Shown: piece by piece, positions 10,729-19,578 of the stretch
Position numbering within the stretch: position 1 is the stretch's first letter
Layout: each line of letters starts with the position of its first letter
Notes under the pieces: generated by a model
Told to the model about the DNA's origin: nothing
The model's database searches: none
Seen by the model: only the letters and a program-made list of their open reading frames with translations
Source of the DNA: a virus
Virus record (IMG/VR): IMGVR_UViG_3300008448_000247
Span: 1-38,497 of that record
Length of the DNA: 38,497 bases
Direction: 5' to 3' (one strand)
Made by a program: the position numbers and the translations under genes

Positions 10729-11429
10729 GTACACCTAAAAAAGGAACTCAATACTTCACTCAGGATACTGAAGATGCTATAGTTCTTTATAACAATACTG
10801 ATGATTCATCTATAAGAAGTAAAATTTATAGTGATAGAATACATTATGCTTTCTTTAAATTAACAGAAAACATAATTCACACTTTTAAATTTTATTATAC
10901 TGAAGTAGATAATATTGAGGATTTACAACATGAGATTATAACTTTTTTACTTACTAAAATACATTTATTTGATCCTAGTAAAGGAGCAAAAGCATATTCA
11001 TATTTTGGTACTATAGTAAAAAGATATTTAATCATTAATAATACTAAAAACTACAAAAAACGAGTTGATAAAGCCCCAGTGACTGAGATTGAAGCTGATG
11101 ATAAATTTAGTTATAGTATATCTGATGTTACTGAACCTACTCAAAATGATAAACTATATATGTTTATGGATGAGTATGTAGAGTATTGTACTAAAAACAT
11201 ATACGAATTATTTCCTAAAGAAAACGATGCTAAAATAGCAGATGCTATATTAGAATTATTCCGTAAAAGAGACAATATAGACATTTTCAATAAGAAAGCG
11301 CTATACATTTACATTAGGGAAATTATTGATGTTAAAACCCCTAAAATCACTAAAATAGCAGATAGACTTTATGATATATTTAAAGAACATTATCTTTTCT
11401 ATTTAGAAAACGGGTACACAAACTTCTAA
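10725..11429 (+). CDS. late-transcription sigma factor, T4 gp55-like
   Basis: The 234-aa protein resembles T4 gp55, a minimal sigma factor that directs host RNA polymerase to late promoters through a -10-like element. Residues about 62-106 contain the region 2-like part: DNIEDLQHEI (helix contacting polymerase), FDPSKGAKAYSYFGTIVKRY and the following basic NNTKNYKKR, expected to bind promoter DNA. It is somewhat longer than T4 gp55. No region 4 is apparent, as in gp55. It immediately precedes the tail gene block, whose upstream motifs (TATTTATA) may be its targets. Assignment is by motif reading and context, without alignment. Confidence 0.78.
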   Translation: MSTPKKGTQYFTQDTEDAIVLYNNTDDSSIRSKIYSDRIHYAFFKLTENIIHTFKFYYTEVDNIEDLQHEIITFLLTKIHLFDPSKGAKAYSYFGTIVKRYLIINNTKNYKKRVDKAPVTEIEADDKFSYSISDVTEPTQNDKLYMFMDEYVEYCTKNIYELFPKENDAKIADAILELFRKRDNIDIFNKKALYIYIREIIDVKTPKITKIADRLYDIFKEHYLFYLENGYTNF

Positions 11430-11437
11430 TATTTATA
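11430..11437 (+). promoter_or_regulatory. late-type motif TATTTATA
   Basis: TATTTATA lies just after the sigma factor stop codon and 21 nt before the ATG at 11459, at the head of the baseplate gene block. Confidence 0.45.
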
Positions 11438-11458
11438 TTTATTACTAAATAACATACT

Positions 11459-11797
11459 ATGAATGGATTAGACAATGTAGTATTTGGTGGTAAAAAATTT
11501 TCTGATATTTTAGAAGAGATATATAACAATCAAAAGAAAAAAGATAAACAAATCTCTGCTCTTATAGCTGAATTAAAACCACTAGTACAAGAAATAGGTG
11601 ACGCTACCTTAATTGTTCCTTTAATTAAAGAATACTTAGAGATAAGTGTTAAAAATGATGAGCAACTAATTAAGATGGCTACTATTATACAACGTATTAT
11701 GAATACAGGCGGTTCTGTAGAAAATGGATTTGGTATTTCTGAAGAAGAAAAAGCCCAACTGTTAGCTGAAATAGATAAGTTTAAAGAAGATAAATAA
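11459..11797 (+). CDS. small helical protein at head of baseplate operon
   Basis: The 112-aa protein is charged and helical (YNNQKKKDKQISALIAELKP), with a coiled-coil-like middle and a glycine-rich turn (NTGGSVENGFG) before a last acidic helix. It shares one base with the next gene (TAATG), which encodes the hub-like protein, so it may be a small baseplate component or assembly chaperone. No family assignment is possible by reading. Confidence 0.7.
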   Translation: MNGLDNVVFGGKKFSDILEEIYNNQKKKDKQISALIAELKPLVQEIGDATLIVPLIKEYLEISVKNDEQLIKMATIIQRIMNTGGSVENGFGISEEEKAQLLAEIDKFKEDK

Positions 11798-13062
11798 TGG
11801 CTACATCAAGGTATGGCTTTTCAGCAGCGGTAAATAATTCTGCTCCTAAATTAGACAGAAGAACATCCACTAATAGTACAGTAAGTATTATTTCTAGTAG
11901 GGTGAAGGATATTATCTTAGATAATACTCACCCTCGTTTTGCTGAATTTGGTGAATGGAATGGGATAGGTACTATCTTTATTGAGTCAACTAAAAACCCA
12001 TTATTTTCAGAGCAAATACCTTTAATACCTGCTTATCCTGCTTTTCCTAATATTAAACAATACCCACTAATAAATGAGTTAGTACCTATTGTTTATTTAA
12101 CTGACTCAGATGTTACTTCTGACACCACATCAGTATCAGCTTATTATTTACCTCCTATAAATGTTTGGAATAGCCAAGTACATAATGCTATTCCTTCTTC
12201 AAATATTTTACCTGATTCTCAACAAAAAGATTATCAACAAGTAGAAGCAGGATCAGTAAGACGAATAACAGATCAAAGCTCTGAAATTAATTTAGGGCAA
12301 ACATTTAATGAAAACAATGTAATTGATATTCATCCTTTATTACCTTATGAAGGTGATATAATTTATGAAGGTCGATTTGGTAACTCTATTAGATTAGGTT
12401 CTACTGTTAGTAATGCTAATATTCCTAATAATTGGTCTTCTGTAGGAGATAATGGTTCACCTATTTTTATTCTTAGAAATGGACAAGGTTCATATACTAC
12501 TGATTCATGGGAACCAGTAACTGAAAATATAAATAATGATAAATCATCTATTTATCTAACTTCAACTCAACAAATTCCTTTAACTCCTATCTCTAGTATA
12601 GAAGTATCATATGCTAAAAGTACTAGACCTGAAAATATAGGTAAATACTCAGAAGAACAAATAATATTAAACTCAGGTCGTTTAGTATTTAATGCTAAGA
12701 AAGATTCTATAATTTTAGGTTCAGCAAAATCTATACATTTAACAAGTAATACTTCTGTTAATGTAGATGCTGCTAAACAAATAGCTATAGTATCTCCTAA
12801 AGTATATTTAGGCTCAGCTGAAGGGACAGAAGGAACTCAACTTCAATCTTTAGTTTTAGGTGAAAACTTAAATACTTTATTAGGTGAATTATCTGTATTT
12901 TTAAATACTCTTAATGTAGCGTTCCAAACCGCAACTGATTCTACCTCAGCTCCTATAGTATCATTACAATCTATAGCTAATGATGCTGGACAACTAGGTA
13001 AATCTATTGATAACATAGTTAAAGGTAAAAATTTACTTTCTAAACAAGTAAAAACAATCTAA
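11797..13062 (+). CDS. baseplate hub/spike protein, gp5-like without lysozyme
   Basis: The 421-aa protein has an OB-fold-like segment at about residues 185-235 (YEGRFGNSIRLGSTV, SPIFILRNGQG) of the type found in T4 gp5 and related spike proteins, followed at about 275-360 by short repeated strands (RLVFNAKKDSIILGSAKSI, HLTSNTSVNVDAAKQIAI) that look like the start of a beta-helical spike. No lysozyme domain is visible, so cell-wall degradation must come from elsewhere. It would sit at the centre of the baseplate and contact the cell surface. Neighbouring genes form a continuous baseplate operon. Confidence 0.65.
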   Translation: MATSRYGFSAAVNNSAPKLDRRTSTNSTVSIISSRVKDIILDNTHPRFAEFGEWNGIGTIFIESTKNPLFSEQIPLIPAYPAFPNIKQYPLINELVPIVYLTDSDVTSDTTSVSAYYLPPINVWNSQVHNAIPSSNILPDSQQKDYQQVEAGSVRRITDQSSEINLGQTFNENNVIDIHPLLPYEGDIIYEGRFGNSIRLGSTVSNANIPNNWSSVGDNGSPIFILRNGQGSYTTDSWEPVTENINNDKSSIYLTSTQQIPLTPISSIEVSYAKSTRPENIGKYSEEQIILNSGRLVFNAKKDSIILGSAKSIHLTSNTSVNVDAAKQIAIVSPKVYLGSAEGTEGTQLQSLVLGENLNTLLGELSVFLNTLNVAFQTATDSTSAPIVSLQSIANDAGQLGKSIDNIVKGKNLLSKQVKTI

Positions 13063-13064
13063 CA

Positions 13065-14396
13065 ATGCAAAGATTCACAGGGCAAATAGTTGATGAAAAT
13101 GGTAAGAATTTAGAAGGAGCTACAGTTACTCTTAATGGGGGAGATATAACTAAAAAAACAACTACAAATAAAAATGGTTATTATACTATTATTGTACCTA
13201 ATAATGTAGATCCTACTAAAACTACATTAACATATTCTAAATCAGGATTAACTTTAAAAACAATAAAAAATCCTCAACCCACTAGTACTTTCACTCCATC
13301 ACAAGAAAGTCAAATAGATGACCTTTATGGTGGAAGATTAAATTTAAATAACAGTTTTACTAGTGGTAAATACTTGATTACTTCTTTAACTGACCAGGAT
13401 AGAAATAATTTAGATTTTGAATTATTTCACTTAAAAGAATTTATTAAATCAAATCCAGGCAATTATAGTATCACTATTAAAGCCTCAGAATCTAAAGTAC
13501 CTAACTATGATAGAGAAGAATTTTTAGAAGACGGTTCCCCTAACCCTAATTGGGCAGGACCTGAAGGTGAATTTAGACCTGAAGGCAGAATAGAAGCTAA
13601 AATATTATCCAATAAAAGATTTAATTCTTTAAAAAAATATATAGAAGATTCTTTCAAAGAAGAAGGATTAGATACCCCAATAGTTAAATCAGAAATTATT
13701 GTTAGTGGTCCAGATTATGATCCTACCATACCTAAAGAAAAATATAAACAATACCAATATGTTAATTTAAACGCCTCTTTAGTGCAAGCAAATTGTAAAA
13801 CTAGAACTATAGATGCCGGAGATAAAATATCAGGAGATAAACTATTATATAAACCACCAAAAGCAACCAAAATAACTTTAGATGCTTTTGAAGTACCTGA
13901 TAGATTTGGGATTAATAATAAATGGCAAGACTATTATACTCAAAGTATTTCTGCTACAGGTAACCTCTTAACATGGGAATTTATAGTTTATTTATCAATT
14001 TATGGTACATCTTTAATAAATGATGATACTATTAAAAAAACACCTGTTTTAAAAAGTGATGTAAGAAAATCATTACAAACAGATTTAGATAACAATATAC
14101 CTAGAGTAAAAGTAGAAATTGTACAATTTATTTATAATAGGATATCAAGTAGATTTGGTAAAAAAGGAGCTGATGAATGGCGTAATACAGTAAGTAGAAA
14201 ATCAAATGATGAATTAATTAATAATTTATTTGAATATGTTGATACTAATGTGATTGACTATACATTTAAATATCCTATAAAGAGAGAAAATACTGTTTTA
14301 TCATTAAATGAAGTAAGTGAATCTTTTATATTAAACCAACGTAAAGGAGCAATAATTTCTCCTTCTGTTTATTCTTTTAATATGTGTGATAGATGA
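13065..14396 (+). CDS. baseplate-region protein with CarboxypepD_reg and OmpA-like parts
   Basis: The 443-aa protein opens with a carboxypeptidase-regulatory-like Ig fold (residues about 1-75: GQIVDENGKNLEGATVTL, then TNKNGYYTIIVP). This is followed by a region at about 100-220 that resembles an OmpA/MotB peptidoglycan-binding fold (NYSITIKASESK, then a helix ILSNKRFNSLKKYIEDSF), and a helical C-terminal half of unknown role. Ig folds are common on tail proteins, and an OmpA-like fold could bind peptidoglycan during injection. It lies directly after the hub gene and overlaps the next gene (ATGA). The OmpA reading is tentative. Confidence 0.6.
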   Translation: MQRFTGQIVDENGKNLEGATVTLNGGDITKKTTTNKNGYYTIIVPNNVDPTKTTLTYSKSGLTLKTIKNPQPTSTFTPSQESQIDDLYGGRLNLNNSFTSGKYLITSLTDQDRNNLDFELFHLKEFIKSNPGNYSITIKASESKVPNYDREEFLEDGSPNPNWAGPEGEFRPEGRIEAKILSNKRFNSLKKYIEDSFKEEGLDTPIVKSEIIVSGPDYDPTIPKEKYKQYQYVNLNASLVQANCKTRTIDAGDKISGDKLLYKPPKATKITLDAFEVPDRFGINNKWQDYYTQSISATGNLLTWEFIVYLSIYGTSLINDDTIKKTPVLKSDVRKSLQTDLDNNIPRVKVEIVQFIYNRISSRFGKKGADEWRNTVSRKSNDELINNLFEYVDTNVIDYTFKYPIKRENTVLSLNEVSESFILNQRKGAIISPSVYSFNMCDR

Positions 14397-15451
14397 GTAT
14401 TGAAAACCAAAATATAATTCCTCCAACTAACTCAAATTATGAGATATCTAGAATAACTCTTAATACTGAGCCAGACATAACAAATGTTGCTACTTCTAAA
14501 ATTAATCAAAACATTAATACCCAGAAATTAGGAACAATAACTGGTGTATTAGGTTCTACTATACCTTTTGAAGTTAAAATAACAAATGTTATAAACAATA
14601 AAAAAGGAGAAATACAATCAAAATTAATACCTTTTGTTGTACAACAATTAACACCTTTTGGAAGTGAAGCAGTACAATTTATTCTTAACAATAAAGAATT
14701 ATTAGATCCTAAAACAGATCCTAGTACTTTAGCACCCTTATTAGTTCAACTTAAACAATATGTTAATTGTCCTAACCAAAATGCTTTATTACAATTGATT
14801 AGAAAACGTAACAATTTAGCTAATCAAATTAATAAAATGTATAATACAGTTAATACTTTAAATAAAACATTATCTACAACTAATACTATTATTACAGCAG
14901 CCCAAGTAGGGATAGCAGTTATTAAAGCAATTCCTTATCCTGCTACAGGTATTCCTCCAATAGGTTTACCTCCATTAACAACGGGTATTATTGAGATAAC
15001 AGGAGAAGTAGTTAGTAATTTATCTACATTATTAAAAAGAAGTGGTATGGTAGTTAATGCCTTAACATTAGCATCTGCTACTTTTGGAGTATTATTAGGA
15101 TCTGTTTTGAGTTTATTAAATATATTAGACACTTTAATACAACAATGTTCTCAAGATCAAAATGTGCCTTTTACAACTATAAACAATGAACTAAATTTAC
15201 TAGTTAACCAATCAACAGGTGTTAGTAATAGTACTGTGATAGCAGTTGATAAAACATATAAAGGATTTACTTTAGAAATTAAACTAGACGAAACAAATAC
15301 AACACAATACAAAAAACGATATGCTCAAGCTTTAAGTAAACAAGGAGTACCAGTACTTAGAACAGAATCTTCTTTTGCTTCTGATCCTCAAGTACTAATA
15401 GATCAACTAAAATTCATAATTGATTCAAATCCTAATTTAACAGCTGAGTAA
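14393..15451 (+). CDS. virion-associated protein with hydrophobic core
   Basis: The 352-aa protein has a polar N-terminus, a helical middle (LIRKRNNLANQINKMYNTVN), a long hydrophobic and glycine/proline-rich region at about 160-245 (AVIKAIPYPATGIPPIGLPP, then GMVVNALTLASATFGVLLGS) and a polar C-terminal domain. Such a hydrophobic stretch in a tail gene cluster could insert into a membrane during DNA entry or fill the tail tube, as tape-measure or pilot proteins do; this is inference. It is coupled to the upstream gene by ATGA. No family is recognised. Confidence 0.65.
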   Translation: MSIENQNIIPPTNSNYEISRITLNTEPDITNVATSKINQNINTQKLGTITGVLGSTIPFEVKITNVINNKKGEIQSKLIPFVVQQLTPFGSEAVQFILNNKELLDPKTDPSTLAPLLVQLKQYVNCPNQNALLQLIRKRNNLANQINKMYNTVNTLNKTLSTTNTIITAAQVGIAVIKAIPYPATGIPPIGLPPLTTGIIEITGEVVSNLSTLLKRSGMVVNALTLASATFGVLLGSVLSLLNILDTLIQQCSQDQNVPFTTINNELNLLVNQSTGVSNSTVIAVDKTYKGFTLEIKLDETNTTQYKKRYAQALSKQGVPVLRTESSFASDPQVLIDQLKFIIDSNPNLTAE

Positions 15452-15456
15452 TTAAA

Positions 15457-15464
15457 TATTTATT
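15457..15464 (+). promoter_or_regulatory. late-type motif TATTTATT, 3 nt before ATG
   Basis: TATTTATT-ATT-ATG matches the TATTTAT-N4-ATG layout of the other late-type starts, with T instead of A at the last position. Confidence 0.4.
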
Positions 15465-15467
15465 ATT

Positions 15468-15803
15468 ATGAAACAGAATGAATTTAAAAAAATGATCAAA
15501 GAAGCTGTTCGAGAAGTATTTCAAGAAGAAATGAAAGAATTACTTTTAGAAGCAGTTAGATCACCTAAAACTGTTGTTACAGAAAACATACAACAACCAA
15601 TCAAACCTAATATCCCAGTAGATATTAAACGTAACTTACGTAGTATGATAGGAGGAGAATTTGACACTACTATTAGTGCCAATTCATCAATGGCCCAACC
15701 AGCTTATACTCCACCTCCTGTTAGTACAACAGGTGATGGATCAAGTCTTCCTCCAGGTGAAGTTAGTTTAGATCAAATATTAGGTATAATGAATACTAAA
15801 TAA
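15468..15803 (+). CDS. small protein with amphipathic leader, baseplate region
   Basis: The 111-aa protein starts MKQNEFKKMIKEAVREVFQE, similar to the MKKxELKQIIREE leaders found at 28417 and 33681. The leader contains MIKEA, close to the (I/L)-x-E processing pattern. After a long acidic helix it becomes proline/serine-rich and probably disordered (SMAQPAYTPPPVSTTGDGSS). It shares one base with the gp25-like gene. It could be a baseplate accessory or assembly factor; function is unknown. Confidence 0.65.
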   Translation: MKQNEFKKMIKEAVREVFQEEMKELLLEAVRSPKTVVTENIQQPIKPNIPVDIKRNLRSMIGGEFDTTISANSSMAQPAYTPPPVSTTGDGSSLPPGEVSLDQILGIMNTK

Positions 15804-16204
15804 TGGCTGTAAGAATACCAAATCAACATCCTTTAGATATCAACCAACGAGTAGCGGTTGGGGTATCTATTCCTTTTAATGCTCCAGCAGTATTCAATTC
15901 TACTTATACTACTTTGGATCAGATTAAGTCAAATATGATTAACTATATATTGACTAACACAGGTGAAAGGGTGTTAAATCCTACTTTTGGGGCTAATTTA
16001 AGAGCACAATTATTTGAACAAATAACACCTAATACATTAAGTGCTTTAGAAATAAAACTAACAAATGATATAAGAAAATATTTTCCATCTGTTAGAATTG
16101 ACCAATTAACTTTATCTCCAATATATGAAGAAAATGCTATACAATTAGTTATAGTATATTCTGTTTTAAACAATGCAACTGAAACGATTACAATTACTTT
16201 ATAA
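15803..16204 (+). CDS. 25: baseplate wedge protein, gp25-like
   Basis: The 133-aa protein has the length and signature of the T4 gp25/GPW family, including the N-T-G-E-R motif at residues 52-56 followed by P60 and F62-G63 (LNPTFGANLRAQLFE). gp25 is part of the wedge core that joins the baseplate to the sheath and starts sheath assembly; related proteins occur in type VI secretion and R-type pyocins. The gp6-like gene follows with a one-base overlap, the usual pairing of these two wedge proteins. Confidence 0.9.
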   Translation: MAVRIPNQHPLDINQRVAVGVSIPFNAPAVFNSTYTTLDQIKSNMINYILTNTGERVLNPTFGANLRAQLFEQITPNTLSALEIKLTNDIRKYFPSVRIDQLTLSPIYEENAIQLVIVYSVLNNATETITITL

Positions 16205-18075
16205 TGGCAACTGAAAATAGAGATATAAAATATTTAAATAAAGATTTTGGTGAACTAAGAGCAGCACTTGTTGATTTCGCTAAAACTTATTTCCCAACAA
16301 CATATAATGACTTCACACCAGCATCACCTGGTATGATGTTTATGGAAATGTCAGCTTATGTTGGTGATGTGTTGTCTTTTTATCTTGATAATCAAATCCA
16401 AGAAAACTTTATTCAGTTTGCTAGACAACAAAATAACTTATATACTTTAGCTTATATGTTAGGGTATAGGCCTAAAGTAACAGGAGCTGCTACCACTACA
16501 ATAGATGTATACCAACAAGTTCCATCTTTACTTTCAGGTAGTACTTATGTTCCTGATTTTAGCTATGCTTTACAAATAAAAGAAAATACATCTATTGCTT
16601 CTAATTTAGTTGGTGCTACTAATTTCTTAGTTCAAGATCCAATTGATTTTGCTTTTTCTAGCTCATCTGACCCTACTCAAACTACTATTTACAGTTTAAA
16701 TGGAAATGTACCTGAGTTTTTCTTATTAAAGAAATCACGTCAAGCTATATCAGCAAATATACAAAGTAAACAATTTACTTTTGGAGCCCCAGAACGTTTT
16801 ACAACTATAGAAATTGATGATTCAAATATTATAGAAATATTAGACATAGTAGATAGTGATGGAAACGAATGGTATGAAGTTCCTTATTTAGCTCAAGAAA
16901 CAGTATTTGATACTATTAAAAATACAAATCCAAATGATCCTAATTTTAGTGGGAACAGTGGAGAAGTACCTTATTTATTACAATTAAAAAAAGTACCTCG
17001 TAGATTTACTTCTAGATTTACAACACCTACAAATTTACAAATACAATTTGGAGCTGGAACTAATACTCAAAATAATACTGAAGAAATTATCCCAAATCCA
17101 GATAATGTAGGTTTAGGTTTACCATATAAAAAATCTAAACTAACAACTGCTTTTTCTCCAGCAAACTTTTTATATACTAGTACTTATGGTATATCACCTT
17201 CAAATACTACATTAACTGTAAGATATTTAACTGGAGGAGGAGTAACATCTAATATTCCTGCTAATTCATTAACCTCTATAGCTAACTCAGGCACTCAAGT
17301 TAAATTCCAAAATTCTAACTTAGATCCAGTATTAGCTCAAACTGTATTTGATTCTGTGGCAGTTAATAACCCAACAGCGGCCGCTGGAGGTCAAGATGGA
17401 GATACTAATGATGAAATTAGATTTAACTCAATGGCCACTTTTGCTACACAATTAAGAAGTGTAACTCAAGATGACTATTTAGTTAGAGCTTTAAGTTTAC
17501 CTTCACAATACGGAACTATAGCTAAAGCTTATATTGAACCAGAAAAAATATCTAATTTACTTCCAGGTCAAACGCCTTCAGTTTTAGATCTATATGTTTT
17601 AGCATTTGATAACAATAAGCGCCTTAAAACCGCTTCTACCGCGTTAAAACAAAATTTATCTACATACTTATCACAATATAGAGTAATAAATGATGCTATT
17701 AAAATAAAAGACGCGTTTGTTATTAATATTGGAGTAGAATTTGATTTAATAGTGTTACCTAATTATAATAATAATGAAGTAATATTTAATTGTATTCAAG
17801 CTCTAAAAGATTACTTTGCTATTGATAAATGGTTAATTAATGAACCTATTATGTTAAGAGATTTATATATTCTTTTAGATAAAATAGATGGTGTTCAAAC
17901 AATTAAAAAAGTAAACATTACAAATAAAGTAGGAACTAATTTAGGTTATTCACAATATGCTTATGATATTAGTGGAGCAACTCAAAATAATGTTGTTTAT
18001 CCTAGTTTAGATCCAATGATTTTTGAGGTGAAATATCCTGATACTGATATAGTAGGTCGTATAGTACCTTTATAA
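16204..18075 (+). CDS. 6: baseplate wedge protein, gp6-like (gpJ family)
   Basis: The 623-aa protein carries the gp6 N-terminal signature at residues about 34-60 (YNDFTPASPGMMFMEM, AYVGDVLSFYLDNQ) and the C-terminal gpJ-type region (TQDDYLVRALSLPSQYG at about 418-435, then KDAFVINIGVEFDL and LRDLYILLDKIDGV). T4 gp6 is 660 aa, so length agrees. Two gp6 copies with gp7 form each wedge and connect neighbouring wedges into the iris ring. It overlaps the gp25-like gene by one base. Confidence 0.9.
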   Translation: MATENRDIKYLNKDFGELRAALVDFAKTYFPTTYNDFTPASPGMMFMEMSAYVGDVLSFYLDNQIQENFIQFARQQNNLYTLAYMLGYRPKVTGAATTTIDVYQQVPSLLSGSTYVPDFSYALQIKENTSIASNLVGATNFLVQDPIDFAFSSSSDPTQTTIYSLNGNVPEFFLLKKSRQAISANIQSKQFTFGAPERFTTIEIDDSNIIEILDIVDSDGNEWYEVPYLAQETVFDTIKNTNPNDPNFSGNSGEVPYLLQLKKVPRRFTSRFTTPTNLQIQFGAGTNTQNNTEEIIPNPDNVGLGLPYKKSKLTTAFSPANFLYTSTYGISPSNTTLTVRYLTGGGVTSNIPANSLTSIANSGTQVKFQNSNLDPVLAQTVFDSVAVNNPTAAAGGQDGDTNDEIRFNSMATFATQLRSVTQDDYLVRALSLPSQYGTIAKAYIEPEKISNLLPGQTPSVLDLYVLAFDNNKRLKTASTALKQNLSTYLSQYRVINDAIKIKDAFVINIGVEFDLIVLPNYNNNEVIFNCIQALKDYFAIDKWLINEPIMLRDLYILLDKIDGVQTIKKVNITNKVGTNLGYSQYAYDISGATQNNVVYPSLDPMIFEVKYPDTDIVGRIVPL

Positions 18076-18081
18076 TTTTTA

Positions 18082-18089
18082 TATTTATA
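18082..18089 (+). promoter_or_regulatory. late-type motif TATTTATA
   Basis: TATTTATA in the 22-base gap after the gp6-like gene is 8 nt from the next ATG. Confidence 0.4.
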
Positions 18090-18097
18090 AATAAAAG

Positions 18098-19216
18098 ATG
18101 GCAATTTACAAAATATTTCCTGTTAAAGATGCTTCTATATATTCATTATATCCAAGTAGAAATACAGGATTAGATGAAATATTAGAATCATCAACTGATC
18201 TTAATTCAGCTGGGACAGCTCAAACTAGTAGATTTTTAGTACAATTTGATGATACTGAAATTAATGATATTATCACTAATAAAATTAGTGGTTCTACTTG
18301 GCAAGCTAATTTTAGAGGATTTGTAGCTAATTTAGATGGTTTAAATCTAACTACAACTCTTGAATTCTACCCAGTTTATGGATCATGGAATATGGGTACA
18401 GGAAAGTATTTATATAGCCCAGAATACACAAATGGTGTAAGTTGGGCTTGGAGATCATACTCAGGTAGTAATGCTTGGACTACAAGTGGTTTTCCTGCTT
18501 ATGTGACTGCATCTTATAATACTGAAGTAGGTGGTGGTGCATGGTATACAAGCTCAGCTAATGCCTTAGTATTACCTATTTACTCTACTCAATCTTTTTC
18601 TTATATTGATTCAGGTGATATTGATGTTAATATCACTAACATGGTAAAAGCATGGTATAGTGGTTCTATTGTTAATAATGGATTTATAGCTAAACAGTCT
18701 GTTGAGTTTGTTGATAGTGAAGATTATCAAATAAACATGAAATTCTTTTCAAGAGATACTCATACTATTTACCCACCACAATTAGAGTTTAGATGGAGAG
18801 ATTATACCTTTAATACAGGTTCTTCTACTAATACTATCTTAAACACTCAAACAGCTACAGTTTCACTATCAGAAAATCCAGGTGTTTTCTATTCAGGAAG
18901 TATTAATAAATTTAGAGTAAATAGTAGACCAACATATCCTGCTAGAGTATTTCAAACTGCTTCTCTTTACACTACAAATTATTATTTACCTACGTCTTCA
19001 TATTATGCTATAAAAGACTTGGATACTAATGAATTTGTTATAGATTTCGATGATCAATATACTCAATTAAGTGCTGATGGAACTAGTAGTTACTTCACAC
19101 TTTATATGAATGGTTTAGAACCAGAAAGATATTATAAGATTTTAATTAAATCTGTTATAGATGGTTCAACAATAATTTTTGATGATAATTATTATTTTAA
19201 AATAGTTAATGGCTAA
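18098..19216 (+). CDS. tail/baseplate structural protein
   Basis: The 372-aa protein begins YKIFPVKDASIYSLYPSRN and continues with beta-rich, serine- and tyrosine-rich sequence. The start resembles DNRLRE-type beta-sandwich domains, which often begin with a 'D-x-x-I' strand and a 'N-x-G' turn; W-rich loops (NGVSWAWRSYSGSNAW) follow. A C-terminal Ig-like region (ARVFQTASLYTTNYYLPTSS) ends the protein. In T4 the gp6 gene is followed by gp7 and gp8, so a wedge or fibre role is likely from position, but I cannot assign an orthologue. Confidence 0.68.
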   Translation: MAIYKIFPVKDASIYSLYPSRNTGLDEILESSTDLNSAGTAQTSRFLVQFDDTEINDIITNKISGSTWQANFRGFVANLDGLNLTTTLEFYPVYGSWNMGTGKYLYSPEYTNGVSWAWRSYSGSNAWTTSGFPAYVTASYNTEVGGGAWYTSSANALVLPIYSTQSFSYIDSGDIDVNITNMVKAWYSGSIVNNGFIAKQSVEFVDSEDYQINMKFFSRDTHTIYPPQLEFRWRDYTFNTGSSTNTILNTQTATVSLSENPGVFYSGSINKFRVNSRPTYPARVFQTASLYTTNYYLPTSSYYAIKDLDTNEFVIDFDDQYTQLSADGTSSYFTLYMNGLEPERYYKILIKSVIDGSTIIFDDNYYFKIVNG

Positions 19217-19577
19217 TTACCCACTAAATAAAATTTCATTTAATAAAGACGCTTATGAGAGAACAATTGATACCTCATTTGCTCAACAACCTCTTCCTAC
19301 ACCTCCAGCTACTAAAACTACAAGTGTAGAAGAATTTTTTACTTTATATAATGCTTTATTCTATGATATTCCTGTAGATGGTGATACTAACTCACATACT
19401 TATCTTTATAGAACAAGTGGAGAATATGCTGGATTAGATAACCCAACAGGTCAAGATGTTCAAGTATTATTAGATGAAATAACAATATTAAGACAAGACT
19501 TACTAACAGCTAACCAAACTATTTTAACATTACAAACAAATATACCTATAAGTTCTTCAGTTTCTTCTTCAATGTAA
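19209..19577 (+). CDS. small structural-region protein
   Basis: The 122-aa protein overlaps the upstream gene by 8 bases and ends 1 base before the giant 1233-aa gene. It has a proline-rich start (FAQQPLPTPPATKTTSVEEF), a tyrosine-rich middle and a C-terminal coiled-coil-like helix (VLLDEITILRQDLLTANQTI) with a serine-rich end. It may be a trimerising or linking piece of the wedge, or a chaperone for the next protein. No family is recognised. Confidence 0.65.
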   Translation: MANYPLNKISFNKDAYERTIDTSFAQQPLPTPPATKTTSVEEFFTLYNALFYDIPVDGDTNSHTYLYRTSGEYAGLDNPTGQDVQVLLDEITILRQDLLTANQTILTLQTNIPISSSVSSSM

Positions 19578-19578
19578 T

